Under the pieces are notes generated by a model. The model had not been told where the DNA came from, did not search any database, and was given only the letters and a program-made list of their open reading frames with translations. The position numbers and the translations under genes are program-made. A stretch of 5,522 bases of DNA from Pseudomonadota bacterium (GTDB lineage Bacteria > Pseudomonadota > Gammaproteobacteria > GRL18), in the NCBI GenBank assembly GCA_030632745.1, contig DAOVUE010000137.1:1-5522 (forward strand), in the 5' to 3' direction. Below are positions 1-5,522 of the stretch, piece by piece; the first letter of the stretch is position 1; each line of letters starts with the position of its first letter.

Positions 1-516
1 CAGAGTGGTAATATCAGTGGGGGCAATTTTTTCTATGGTTCTGGAAAGAGCCAGCATCTCATTACTGACGGCAATTAAACCGTCCAGTGGTTCATTATCG
101 GTTTTTTCAAGCTGTAATTTATCCTGCTCCAGCTGCGCAAGCTGAAAAGCGCGCTCAATAATCAAATTCAGAATATCAATATCAACCGGTTTTTGATAAA
201 AGTCATACGCACCGGCTGCCACTGCTTTTATAGCATTCTCTCTATCATCATTGCCTGTCACCACTATCACTTTGGCGCCGGGCAGCAGCTCCAGTATTTC
301 ATTTAAGGTTTTAAGTCCTTCACTGGCATTAGCCGGATCCGGCGGCAGGCCTAAATCCAGAGTCATCACAAGCGGTTTATAACGACGCACTGCCGAAATG
401 GCCTGTTCCCGGTCACCGGCAATAACCACCTGGTAGTCTTCAAAACTCCACTTCAGCTGTTTTTGCAAACCGGGATCGTCTTCAATAATTAATAATACTT
501 TTTTCTTGTTAGGCAA
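1..516 (-). CDS. prsR: PrsR, PEP-CTERM/XrtA system sigma-54-dependent response regulator (5' part, runs off the left edge)
   Basis: The 172 visible residues are a complete receiver domain and the first part of a sigma-54 activator AAA+ domain. The receiver has the acidic pocket E12-D13-D14, phospho-acceptor D54 in LDLGLPPDP, switch T87 in VVTGNDD and conserved K109 in YQKP. From about residue 145, the pattern LIAVSNEML...TIEKIAPTD matches the usual start of NtrC-class ATPase domains. Walker A, GAFTGA and the DNA-binding helix lie outside the window. DDPGLQ and LDLGLPPDP with the following SEGL are typical of the PrsR family as I know it. This regulator activates sigma-54 promoters of PEP-CTERM genes. 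The start is TTG at 514-516. An in-frame TAA at 547-549 and the lack of any in-frame ATG or GTG before the receiver core leave no better choice, and AGGA sits 7 nt upstream. Two repeats separate it from its kinase gene prsK. Confidence 0.93.
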   Translation of the reverse strand, partial: MPNKKKVLLIIEDDPGLQKQLKWSFEDYQVVIAGDREQAISAVRRYKPLVMTLDLGLPPDPANASEGLKTLNEILELLPGAKVIVVTGNDDRENAIKAVAAGAYDFYQKPVDIDILNLIIERAFQLAQLEQDKLQLEKTDNEPLDGLIAVSNEMLALSRTIEKIAPTDITTL

Positions 517-523
517 ATTCTTT

Positions 524-527
524 TCCT
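524..527 (-). promoter_or_regulatory. Ribosome binding site supporting the TTG start of prsR
   Basis: Read on the minus strand, AGGA lies 7 nt before TTG at 514-516. The only nearby ATG (545-547) is in another frame and opens a four-codon reading frame. This site therefore decides the start. It lies between the MITE left end (536) and the gene, so it is outside the inserted element. Confidence 0.6.
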
Positions 528-535
528 GGACTTTA

Positions 536-750
536 GGGATTTGGCATTAATTGAAATACCAGTTTTTTTGCTCTTAGCTTCCCCCTTTCTTCGCCTCAGG
601 GTGCCTACTTTTGGTAGAAGGGGGATTGAGGGGGTTGCAAATCAACAACTTAAACCCCCTCAGTCCCCCTTTGAAAAAGGTGGAGGCAAAAGCATAACAG
701 TTTTGGTACTTCAATACCCTTAAGGGGCACCGAGGTAAATGCCAAATCCC
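536..750. mobile_element. MITE-like non-autonomous element with terminal inverted repeats, between prsK and prsR
   Basis: The outermost 13 bases, GGGATTTGGCATT (536-548), are perfectly inverted at 738-750. A second inverted block follows: 550-561 against 704-715, matching at 11 of 12 positions. The right end carries about 22 extra bases between the two blocks. TTA occurs directly outside both ends (533-535 and 751-753) and could be a 3-bp target duplication. Alternatively, the left TA belongs to a TA-targeting element. No transposase is encoded. A 60-codon plus-strand reading frame inside (541-723) has no recognisable protein character. Similar C-rich and G-rich repeats are dispersed in many proteobacterial and cyanobacterial genomes. 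I cannot name the family or the helper transposase. Confidence 0.72.
619..670. repeat. Strong G-rich/C-rich hairpin in the centre of the MITE-like element
   Basis: The arms 619-636 and 653-670 are complementary at 17 of 18 positions around a 16-nt loop. In RNA the single mismatch could be a G-U or A-C pair, depending on strand. An alternative, shorter pairing exists between 580-590 and 616-625. No U-run follows on either strand, so it does not look like an intrinsic terminator. In a prsK-prsR transcript it would form a very stable stem that could stall RNase or reduce prsR expression relative to prsK. That effect is inferred. Confidence 0.75.
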
Positions 751-797
751 TTAGAGCTCTATTACATTTTTGGACTACTCTTAGTTGTACTCTCAAT

Positions 798-825
798 GTA
801 AAGACGTTGCATGCAACGTCTCTAC
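798..825. repeat. 28-bp palindrome overlapping the 3' end of prsK
   Basis: The 20 bases 802-821 form a perfect palindrome centred on TGCA between 811 and 812. Extension to 798-825 adds a single mismatch (801 against 822). The prsK stop codon TAG (822-824) lies inside the right arm, so the last bases of the gene belong to the repeat. From memory, palindromes of this type (GAGACGTTGCA followed by its complement) are dispersed in several bacterial genomes. I could not verify this. As RNA it would form a perfect stem just after prsK, but only a short UCUUU tract follows, so terminator activity is uncertain. The stretch between this repeat and the MITE (754-797) shows nothing else. Confidence 0.8.
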
Positions 826-2906
826 GTGTCTTTGTTTAAGCGTGGAAAGGTTAGAGTGAAACAACTGCCTTCTCCCGGTGTGCTTTGCACTGAGAGAGTA
901 CCGGAATGTTGATTGACATAGGTTTGGGCTTCATAAACACCAATCCCCATCCCGGCATTTCCCTTGGTGGTATCAAAGGGTTTAAATAATCGTTGCGCAA
1001 TAAACTGAGCATCCATACCCACACCGTTATCGATTACTTTTATAGTAGTCGCATTTTCTGTTTGTTGCAATTGAATATGCACAAAACCATTATCAGCCGT
1101 TGCTTGCTGAGCATTCTGAATCAGGTGAATTAATACCGAGCTTATCTGTTCTTTTTCACCACGCATTTCACACTCTGACAATGGTGTCTGCAGCAGGGGA
1201 AGAGGTTGTTCATTGCTTTGCTGATCCACAGCTTGTTTAACTACAGCAAGCAGGTCGATACGCTTGGGTTTAAGTTCCTGTTTACCCTGTTTCAGCTGTT
1301 GCACCAGATTGTGCATTTTAGACACCGAATTGCCCAGTGTTTCAATAGCATCGTCAATAAATTCGGGATTGTGCTTATGCTTTTGTGAATTTTTAATGAT
1401 CAGGCTGATTTGTGAAATGACATTTTTTAAATCATGCACTACAAATGCAGATAAACGGTTATAGGCTTCAAATTGCCTGGCAACGGACAATTTTTCACTC
1501 GCCTGCTGCAATACCAGAGCATTAGCAAGCTGCATTCCCACTGTTTTTAATACATCATGATCTTCCCAGTTTAATTTTCTTGCAACCAGTGCCCGGCTTA
1601 AGACCACAAATCCCTGTAATATCTGATGCTGGTATAATGGGACTATTAGCCATACCTGCTTACGTTCATCCAGCCAATAGGACAAATCCACCTCATCATA
1701 GACTTGCGGTTCATTCTGGTATTCGTATAAATCAATAACCCACTGTTTACTGTTGAGAAAAACAATAAGATCCGAGTTCCGGGATATCAGCTGTTGTGCT
1801 TCAAATCCCATAGAGATGTCTTCCACCAGATGATAATCCCCCTGTTCATTTTTAATCCACAATCCCCCTCCATTGCTATCGACAATACCGGCTAAGGTTT
1901 TAATAATGTAGCTGGACAGGTGTGAAAAAGAATCTAATTCTGCCAGGGTACGACTGATATTAAGCCATTGCTTTCTATAATCATAACGATAGTGAACAAA
2001 ATGTTTATTTAAAAAAACTTTTAATAAGGCACGCAGCTTTCCTGAAAACAGTAGTACAAGCAGTATGATAAAGGCAAGAAAAATAAACACAATCTGAGCC
2101 ATTCCACCCCACAGCCCGCCCCAGTACTTAATATAATATCCGGCCAGAGACATAATGAGCAGATACAGACCGGTGCTGACTAAAGCGGCACTATGAAACA
2201 CCACTGTTCTTGAGGGATGAAAGCTTTTGGTGTCATTTTTTAAGCGTTTCAGGCTGATTAATAATAACGGCACTAGCAATGCATTGATAAGCCCTCTCAC
2301 ATCCCATAGTTCATAGTCCAGGCGGGCAAATAACAGTGCTTTGCTGTACAGTGCAAAATCAAACGCAAATACGCCTCCCAAAGCCAGGCAGGTAAATTTA
2401 ATTTTCCAGCGCTGCTCAGGCGGTGAGTTTCTATACAGTTGTTCAACCAGGATTAAACCGATAACGGCGAATACAGTATGCAATAACAGACGCGGATCAA
2501 AGCCTAATAAGCTATTGAGTAACAGGGATAGAGAAGGAATAATTTCTATAAAAAATACCCCCAGAGAGAAGGCAACGATCCCCAGGGCATAACCCGTTTT
2601 AATTAAAAATAAATAACTGTTTTCATAGCGGATACAGGTAATTAATACCAGCAGGTAGGTAAACCAGGAAAGATTGCGCAGACTTTCCAGGGCAAATATT
2701 TCTGAAATAGACAGAACGTCCTCAGTGCTTAAACTATAAGCCGTATAAGAGGACCAGAGTAATGAAAAAAAACTAGCCGCGATAAGCGTCAGGCCGGAGG
2801 TGTGTTTTTTTAACCCGCTGAAGGAAAAGATAAAAAGAAATAGAAACGCCAGAGAAGAGGCAAGATAAGAGTATAAGCCAAGATGGGATAAATTAAGCTG
2901 AGTCAT
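822..2906 (-). CDS. prsK: PrsK, XrtA/PEP-CTERM system membrane histidine kinase
   Basis: This 694-residue inner-membrane sensor kinase is the partner of PrsR. Residues 1-290 hold about eight or nine hydrophobic segments (for example 11-30, 37-56, 139-156, 205-220, 238-257, 268-288) and no large periplasmic domain. A GAF-like region follows at about 315-465. The dimerisation/phospho-acceptor motif is FVVHDLKN with H491. The ATPase domain has the N box around N598 (HLIQNAQQA), the G1 box DNGVGM (626-631), LFKPFDTTK (640-648) and the G2 box GMGIG (652-656). This order and length match the PEP-CTERM kinase family PrsK as I know it. The ATG has AGGA 4 nt upstream, and 43 nt separate it from the sugar transferase stop, so the two genes are probably cotranscribed. 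All catalytic boxes are intact. The sensed signal is unknown. The stop codon falls inside a palindrome, so the extreme C-terminus may have been reshaped by repeat insertion. Confidence 0.95.
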   Translation of the reverse strand: MTQLNLSHLGLYSYLASSLAFLFLFIFSFSGLKKHTSGLTLIAASFFSLLWSSYTAYSLSTEDVLSISEIFALESLRNLSWFTYLLVLITCIRYENSYLFLIKTGYALGIVAFSLGVFFIEIIPSLSLLLNSLLGFDPRLLLHTVFAVIGLILVEQLYRNSPPEQRWKIKFTCLALGGVFAFDFALYSKALLFARLDYELWDVRGLINALLVPLLLISLKRLKNDTKSFHPSRTVVFHSAALVSTGLYLLIMSLAGYYIKYWGGLWGGMAQIVFIFLAFIILLVLLFSGKLRALLKVFLNKHFVHYRYDYRKQWLNISRTLAELDSFSHLSSYIIKTLAGIVDSNGGGLWIKNEQGDYHLVEDISMGFEAQQLISRNSDLIVFLNSKQWVIDLYEYQNEPQVYDEVDLSYWLDERKQVWLIVPLYQHQILQGFVVLSRALVARKLNWEDHDVLKTVGMQLANALVLQQASEKLSVARQFEAYNRLSAFVVHDLKNVISQISLIIKNSQKHKHNPEFIDDAIETLGNSVSKMHNLVQQLKQGKQELKPKRIDLLAVVKQAVDQQSNEQPLPLLQTPLSECEMRGEKEQISSVLIHLIQNAQQATADNGFVHIQLQQTENATTIKVIDNGVGMDAQFIAQRLFKPFDTTKGNAGMGIGVYEAQTYVNQHSGTLSVQSTPGEGSCFTLTFPRLNKDT

Positions 2907-2949
2907 ATAATCCTAAATAAATAGTTTTTAGGGAGCTGCCCCGGCCGCA

Positions 2950-4332
2950 TTATCGACTGCCCTGTCCCCATAAAACGACTTGAATGGTGTGTAAAATAAT
3001 CATGGTATCCAGGAAAAGACCATAGTTTTTTAAATAATATAAATCAAACTCCAGCTTATTTTTAGTATCTTCTACTGTGGAGCCATAAGGATAGCAAACC
3101 TGAGCCCAGCCGGTAATTCCAGGCTTAACAAAATGACGAATTTCATAAAATTCGATGGAATTAGAAAAATCAGATACAAACTCAGGTCTCTCCGGACGGG
3201 GACCGACAAAGCTCATTTCACCTTTAAGCACATTAAATAGCTGGGGTAATTCATCAATGCGGACTTTGCGAATAAATTTTCCCACTTTGGTCACTCTATT
3301 GTCATTTTTCTCAGCCCATTGTGCACCATTTTTTTCAGCATTCATGCCCATACTGCGAAATTTAATGACGTCAAAATTGATATTATGTTCTCCAACCCGA
3401 CTTTGCTTATAAAAAATGCTGCCTTTAAAACCTGATTCAATCATTATTGCGAGTGCAGTAATGAGCATTATAGGCCAGGTAATAGCAAATAAAATCACCG
3501 CATAAAACAGGTCGATAAGCCGCTTAGTTCGTTCATAAGTTTGCCCACGAACAAAGCCATCAGAAAAAATCATATTGCTGGGATGAACCGATTGCAATTT
3601 TATTCTGCCGGTGTGTTTCTCCAGAAAAGAAGAAAGCTTAATAATATCTACCCCGTAAACCTTACAATCTAATAATTCTTTGGTTTCTAATACTTTTCTC
3701 TGGTCATCTAAGGCAACGATAATTTCTTCAATATGATTATTTTTGACATACTCAAACAGGTTGTCCGGTACAGGAATCACGTTTTCTGCAGGCACTTTGA
3801 TTTTTTCATTATTGACAGGCAAATAACCAATGCAGTTGAAATGCTGGGTGTCTCTTTTACGTCTCAGCTGCCCGATTAAATTAGCTCGCTGTCCTGCACC
3901 ATAAACCAATACTTTTTTACGATATATTTTGTCTGTCTTTCTTAATAAATAGCAGGCATATCTTGTTAACAATAGTGCCAGTGCAGAAAAAGCTATGGTA
4001 TAGACAAATGCCTGACGGGAAATGTCCATTTCAGGCTGTGAATAAAATATCGAGCTCATTATCATTATAGAAACAACCAGTGCAACTCCCCCTCTAAGAA
4101 CGGTAGCTGTCAGCTTATCACGTAAATGTCTATTGTACAGTCCACAGGAAGTCATAATAGTGAGGACTACACAGGCATAGATAAAACCGATAAAAAGTGC
4201 ATCATAAAAGTGGGTATCAGAGCTTTCTGACAGCTTGATACTCAGGGGAACGGACATCCATAACAACACAAACTCAAGTGTTGCTTTAATAATTTGAGTC
4301 AATGGAACATAATGTCTGAAAAGCTTGACCAT
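2950..4332 (-). CDS. PEP-CTERM-associated polyprenyl-phosphate sugar transferase (TIGR03013/EpsB_2 type)
   Basis: This 460-residue membrane protein would transfer a sugar-1-phosphate from a nucleotide sugar to undecaprenyl phosphate, the first committed step of an exopolysaccharide repeat unit. Four N-terminal membrane segments (about 13-34, 43-63, 80-97, 107-127) are followed by a nucleotide-binding-like fold starting VLVYGAGQRA (141-150). A fifth membrane segment lies at about 277-299. The bacterial sugar transferase domain (about 265-456) carries KQSRVGEHN (309-317), FDVIKFRSM (320-328), the DELPQLFNVLKGEMSFVGPRPERPEF block (360-385) and KPGITGWAQV (403-412). The opening MVKLFRHYVP and the order upstream of prsK-prsR favour the PEP-CTERM-linked subfamily (EpsB_2) over generic WcaJ/WbaP enzymes. 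The start at 4332 agrees with family openings, but no Shine-Dalgarno sequence precedes it; the upstream sequence is CCTTATAAAATCTT. The donor sugar cannot be told. Confidence 0.93.
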   Translation of the reverse strand: MVKLFRHYVPLTQIIKATLEFVLLWMSVPLSIKLSESSDTHFYDALFIGFIYACVVLTIMTSCGLYNRHLRDKLTATVLRGGVALVVSIMIMSSIFYSQPEMDISRQAFVYTIAFSALALLLTRYACYLLRKTDKIYRKKVLVYGAGQRANLIGQLRRKRDTQHFNCIGYLPVNNEKIKVPAENVIPVPDNLFEYVKNNHIEEIIVALDDQRKVLETKELLDCKVYGVDIIKLSSFLEKHTGRIKLQSVHPSNMIFSDGFVRGQTYERTKRLIDLFYAVILFAITWPIMLITALAIMIESGFKGSIFYKQSRVGEHNINFDVIKFRSMGMNAEKNGAQWAEKNDNRVTKVGKFIRKVRIDELPQLFNVLKGEMSFVGPRPERPEFVSDFSNSIEFYEIRHFVKPGITGWAQVCYPYGSTVEDTKNKLEFDLYYLKNYGLFLDTMIILHTIQVVLWGQGSR

Positions 4333-4378
4333 AAGATTTTATAAGGTTGTCAATTTTAAAAGCCTATTCTAATTTATT

Positions 4379-4440
4379 TTTATAAAAAAGGCTAACCTCA
4401 TTTAACAGCTGCATGAGACCTGATTCCCACTTTTTATAAA
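4379..4440 (-). terminator. Imperfect hairpin with U-run after the protease gene; possible intrinsic terminator
   Basis: On the plus strand, TTTATAAAAAAG (4379-4390) is inverted at 4430-4440 as CTTTTTATAAA with one extra base. Inside it, CTCAT and ATGAG flank a loop containing CAGCTG. In the minus-strand transcript the structure ends in CCUUUUUUAU, starting just after the protease stop. The inner stem is short and AT-rich, and the U-run belongs to the outer arm, so strength is doubtful. It could partly insulate the protease from the downstream sugar transferase gene. Confidence 0.35.
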
Positions 4441-4442
4441 TC

Positions 4443-5210
4443 TTATGGAATTAATTTATTTTTCTGCAGTAAAGAGAGAATGTATTCAGCAGGAATTGCA
4501 TAAGTAATACCACTGGGTTTTTGCAGTAGTGACTCCTTGCTCTCTTTTATAAACACTTTATTAATAACCCCTATGACCTGTTGTGTTTTTTTTGAAACCA
4601 GAGGGCTTCCACTATTTCCGGGGTAGGCTGTCGCATCAAGCTGATAAATCATATAGGCTTTCTGCAAGTGTCGAATATTTTTACTACTAAGATGTGCTGC
4701 ACTCGGGACTGGTGTTGCTATGGGTGAAATGGCAGAAATAATTCCCTGATGTGTTACTGGATGCAGGCCCAGCACTGCTCCTATGGGAAAACCGGTAAAG
4801 ACTATGGCTTCACCTTCCTCAGGTTTAAAGCGTCGATTGATGGTTAATGGGGGTAATTTTGCGTTAATAATCTTTAATAATGCCAGATCGTGGCCGGGAT
4901 CAGTGTCAATAATTTTTACACTTCGATAAAGTATTTTTTTATTGTGACGATAGAAAACAACTAATTTTTCTCTTTTAGATTTATTGAGATCGTTTGGCAA
5001 AACATGGTAATTAGTGATGACATAACGACCATCTGCAACCACAAAACCCGTCCCTGATAATTTAGAAGGGGGGCGTCTTATTCCCATATAAGTACCGACC
5101 CCAACGACCGACGGCTTTATTTTTTTAATCAGCGAAGGTAAGTTGTCAGCATAACTAAAACTTGAAAAAAACACTGCTAAAACAACGATTAATATAGAGC
5201 TTCCAGGCAT
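4443..5210 (-). CDS. Secreted trypsin-like (S1C) serine protease without PDZ domain
   Basis: The 255-residue product begins with a hydrophobic signal sequence (about 1-21, likely cleaved after SYA before DN), so it should act in the periplasm or outside. The chymotrypsin-fold core carries the whole triad: H69 in TNYHV, D108 in HDLALL and S200 in GNSGSP, with the oxyanion glycines around it. The body resembles the protease domain of DegP/HtrA proteins (GTGFVV, VITNYHV, DLALLK, FTGFPIG, GNSGSPLV, YAIP). It ends about 10 residues after that domain, so there is no PDZ domain. The n-region of the signal has no Lys or Arg. The ATG at 5208-5210 is the only start after an in-frame TAG at 5223-5225. 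The gene sits 12 nt behind the small DRR protein and probably shares its sigma-54 promoter. Natural substrates are unknown. Processing of envelope or exopolysaccharide-associated proteins is a guess from context. Confidence 0.9.
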   Translation of the reverse strand: MPGSSILIVVLAVFFSSFSYADNLPSLIKKIKPSVVGVGTYMGIRRPPSKLSGTGFVVADGRYVITNYHVLPNDLNKSKREKLVVFYRHNKKILYRSVKIIDTDPGHDLALLKIINAKLPPLTINRRFKPEEGEAIVFTGFPIGAVLGLHPVTHQGIISAISPIATPVPSAAHLSSKNIRHLQKAYMIYQLDATAYPGNSGSPLVSKKTQQVIGVINKVFIKESKESLLQKPSGITYAIPAEYILSLLQKNKLIP

Positions 5211-5222
5211 TAAATGATAACC

Positions 5223-5390
5223 CTAAGTACCAATAGATTCTAGAATATTAAAAGCAATCTTATCTGTTTTTTCCTTTCTTCTATCCAAACCACTGCGCCG
5301 ATCTCCTCCAACATAGACTCCCGAACTATCACACAAAGGAAAAGCAACATTCCTGTCTGCAGTACGTCTATCCGAAATCCTTTTTTCCAT
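5223..5390 (-). CDS. Small DRR-motif protein, 55 residues, unrecognised
   Basis: I do not recognise the function. The product starts MEKRISDRRTADRN, continues with a short middle part (VAFPLCDSSGVYVGG), and then has a second basic cluster, GGDRRSGLDRRK (28-39), before a polar tail ending in ESIGT. The Asp-Arg pattern recurs at residues 7-9, 12-13, 30-32 and 36-38, an organisation that looks selected and not random. There is no signal peptide or membrane segment, and one cysteine (C20). The ATG at 5388-5390 follows a weak TAGG 7 nt upstream, with an in-frame TAA not far upstream. A sigma-54 promoter lies about 40 nt before the start. It stops 12 nt before the protease gene, in the same frame, which suggests cotranscription and a shared job. 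DRR clusters could bind nucleic acid, anionic polymer or a partner protein. This is a proposed gene, supported by the promoter, spacing and internal repeats. Confidence 0.7.
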   Translation of the reverse strand: MEKRISDRRTADRNVAFPLCDSSGVYVGGDRRSGLDRRKEKTDKIAFNILESIGT

Positions 5391-5430
5391 GATATAGCCT
5401 AAAAATTATAGTAAACAATAAAAACTATAA

Positions 5431-5446
5431 AGCAAATTCTATGCCA
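5431..5446 (-). promoter_or_regulatory. Sigma-54 (-24/-12) promoter for the small DRR protein and protease
   Basis: Read on the minus strand, TGGCATAGAATTTGCT has the -24 GG and -12 GC with exactly ten bases between them, and matches the TGGCAY-N5-TTGCT consensus throughout. Transcription would start near 5420, giving a leader of about 30 nt before the ATG at 5390. PrsR, encoded in the same cluster, belongs to the activator class needed by sigma-54 polymerase and is the obvious candidate regulator. That assignment is inferred. Confidence 0.75.
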
Positions 5447-5483
5447 GGGCAGGCTCTACGAAGGAAGGAATCTAAAAATCAAA

Positions 5484-5494
5484 GACTTACAGTC
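5484..5494. promoter_or_regulatory. Candidate activator-binding dyad upstream of the sigma-54 promoter
   Basis: On the minus strand, GACTGTAAGTC is a perfect 4+3+4 dyad. It lies about 69 bp upstream of the predicted start of transcription, within the usual range for enhancer sites of sigma-54 activators. A looser dyad, TTAC-N12-GTAA, overlaps it. A short dyad is expected by chance fairly often in AT-rich DNA, so assignment to PrsR is tentative. The rest of 5391-5522 shows no other gene or structure that I can support. Confidence 0.3.
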
Positions 5495-5522
5495 AATAAA
5501 TAGTAAATATTCGGTAGCCCCA

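Noticed and set aside
543..556. TTGGCATTAATTGAA-like sigma-54 promoter in the MITE end
   Set aside because: Lacks GC at the -12 position with ten-base spacing, and it reads on the plus strand, away from every gene here.
619..670. MITE hairpin as an intrinsic terminator between prsK and prsR
   Set aside because: The stem is strong but no U-run follows on either strand.
579..680. CRISPR-like alternation of C-rich and G-rich blocks
   Set aside because: Blocks are inverted, not direct, repeats with no regular spacers; explained by one hairpin element.
541..723. 60-codon plus-strand reading frame
   Set aside because: It lies entirely in the MITE-like element and its product simply translates the G/C-rich hairpin and repeats; no protein-like features.
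1206..1464. Two overlapping plus-strand frames opposite prsK
   Set aside because: Antisense shadows of the kinase phospho-acceptor region, which is clearly coding on the minus strand.
2341..2592. 83-codon plus-strand frame opposite the prsK membrane region
   Set aside because: Antisense to well-defined membrane segments of PrsK; no start signal or recognisable domain.
3155..3412. 85-codon plus-strand frame opposite the sugar transferase domain
   Set aside because: Antisense to conserved catalytic motifs; shadow frame.
4348..4353. TTGACA on the minus strand as a -35 box for the sugar transferase gene
   Set aside because: At 16-18 bp spacing the -10 position falls inside the coding region and has no TATAAT-like hexamer; probably chance in AT-rich DNA.
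5405..5410. TATAAT on the minus strand as a sigma-70 -10 box for the small gene
   Set aside because: No convincing -35 at 16-18 bp and it would leave under 10 nt of leader; the sigma-54 site just upstream is a far better match. A weak secondary promoter is not excluded.

Overview
The window reads as part of an XrtA/PEP-CTERM exopolysaccharide and protein-sorting locus. The host is probably a Gram-negative proteobacterium. Its moderately AT-rich composition, the style of its proteins and its dispersed palindromic repeats suggest a gammaproteobacterium, but the exact lineage cannot be fixed from this sequence. Every gene I can support lies on the minus strand, so biological order runs from high to low coordinates.

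In transcription order the layout is as follows. (1) Positions 5391-5522 form a regulatory region. It holds a sigma-54 promoter with a near-perfect consensus at 5431-5446 and a small dyad further upstream. (2) Positions 5223-5390 encode an unrecognised 55-residue protein with repeated Asp-Arg-Arg motifs. It is too short for ordinary gene calling. (3) Twelve bases later, in the same frame, 5210-4443 encodes a secreted trypsin-like serine protease with an intact catalytic triad and no PDZ domain. (4) A 110-bp gap holds an imperfect hairpin. (5) Positions 4332-2950 encode a polyprenyl-phosphate sugar transferase of the PEP-CTERM-associated type. (6) Positions 2906-822 encode the membrane histidine kinase PrsK. 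(7) A 305-bp gap is filled largely by two repeats: a 28-bp palindrome overlapping the prsK stop codon, and a 215-bp MITE-like element with terminal inverted repeats and a central hairpin. (8) From 516 off the left edge runs the start of prsR, the partner response regulator, beginning at a TTG codon.

The genes fit together as follows. The sugar transferase would start exopolysaccharide repeat-unit synthesis. PrsK would sense an unknown signal and phosphorylate PrsR. PrsR belongs to the sigma-54 activator class, so the sigma-54 promoter ahead of the small protein and protease makes that pair a candidate local target of the same two-component system. This link is inferred. The promoter sequence and the receiver residues are seen directly. 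The most novel items are the small DRR protein with its sigma-54 promoter and protease partner, and the repeat insertions that separate prsK from prsR.
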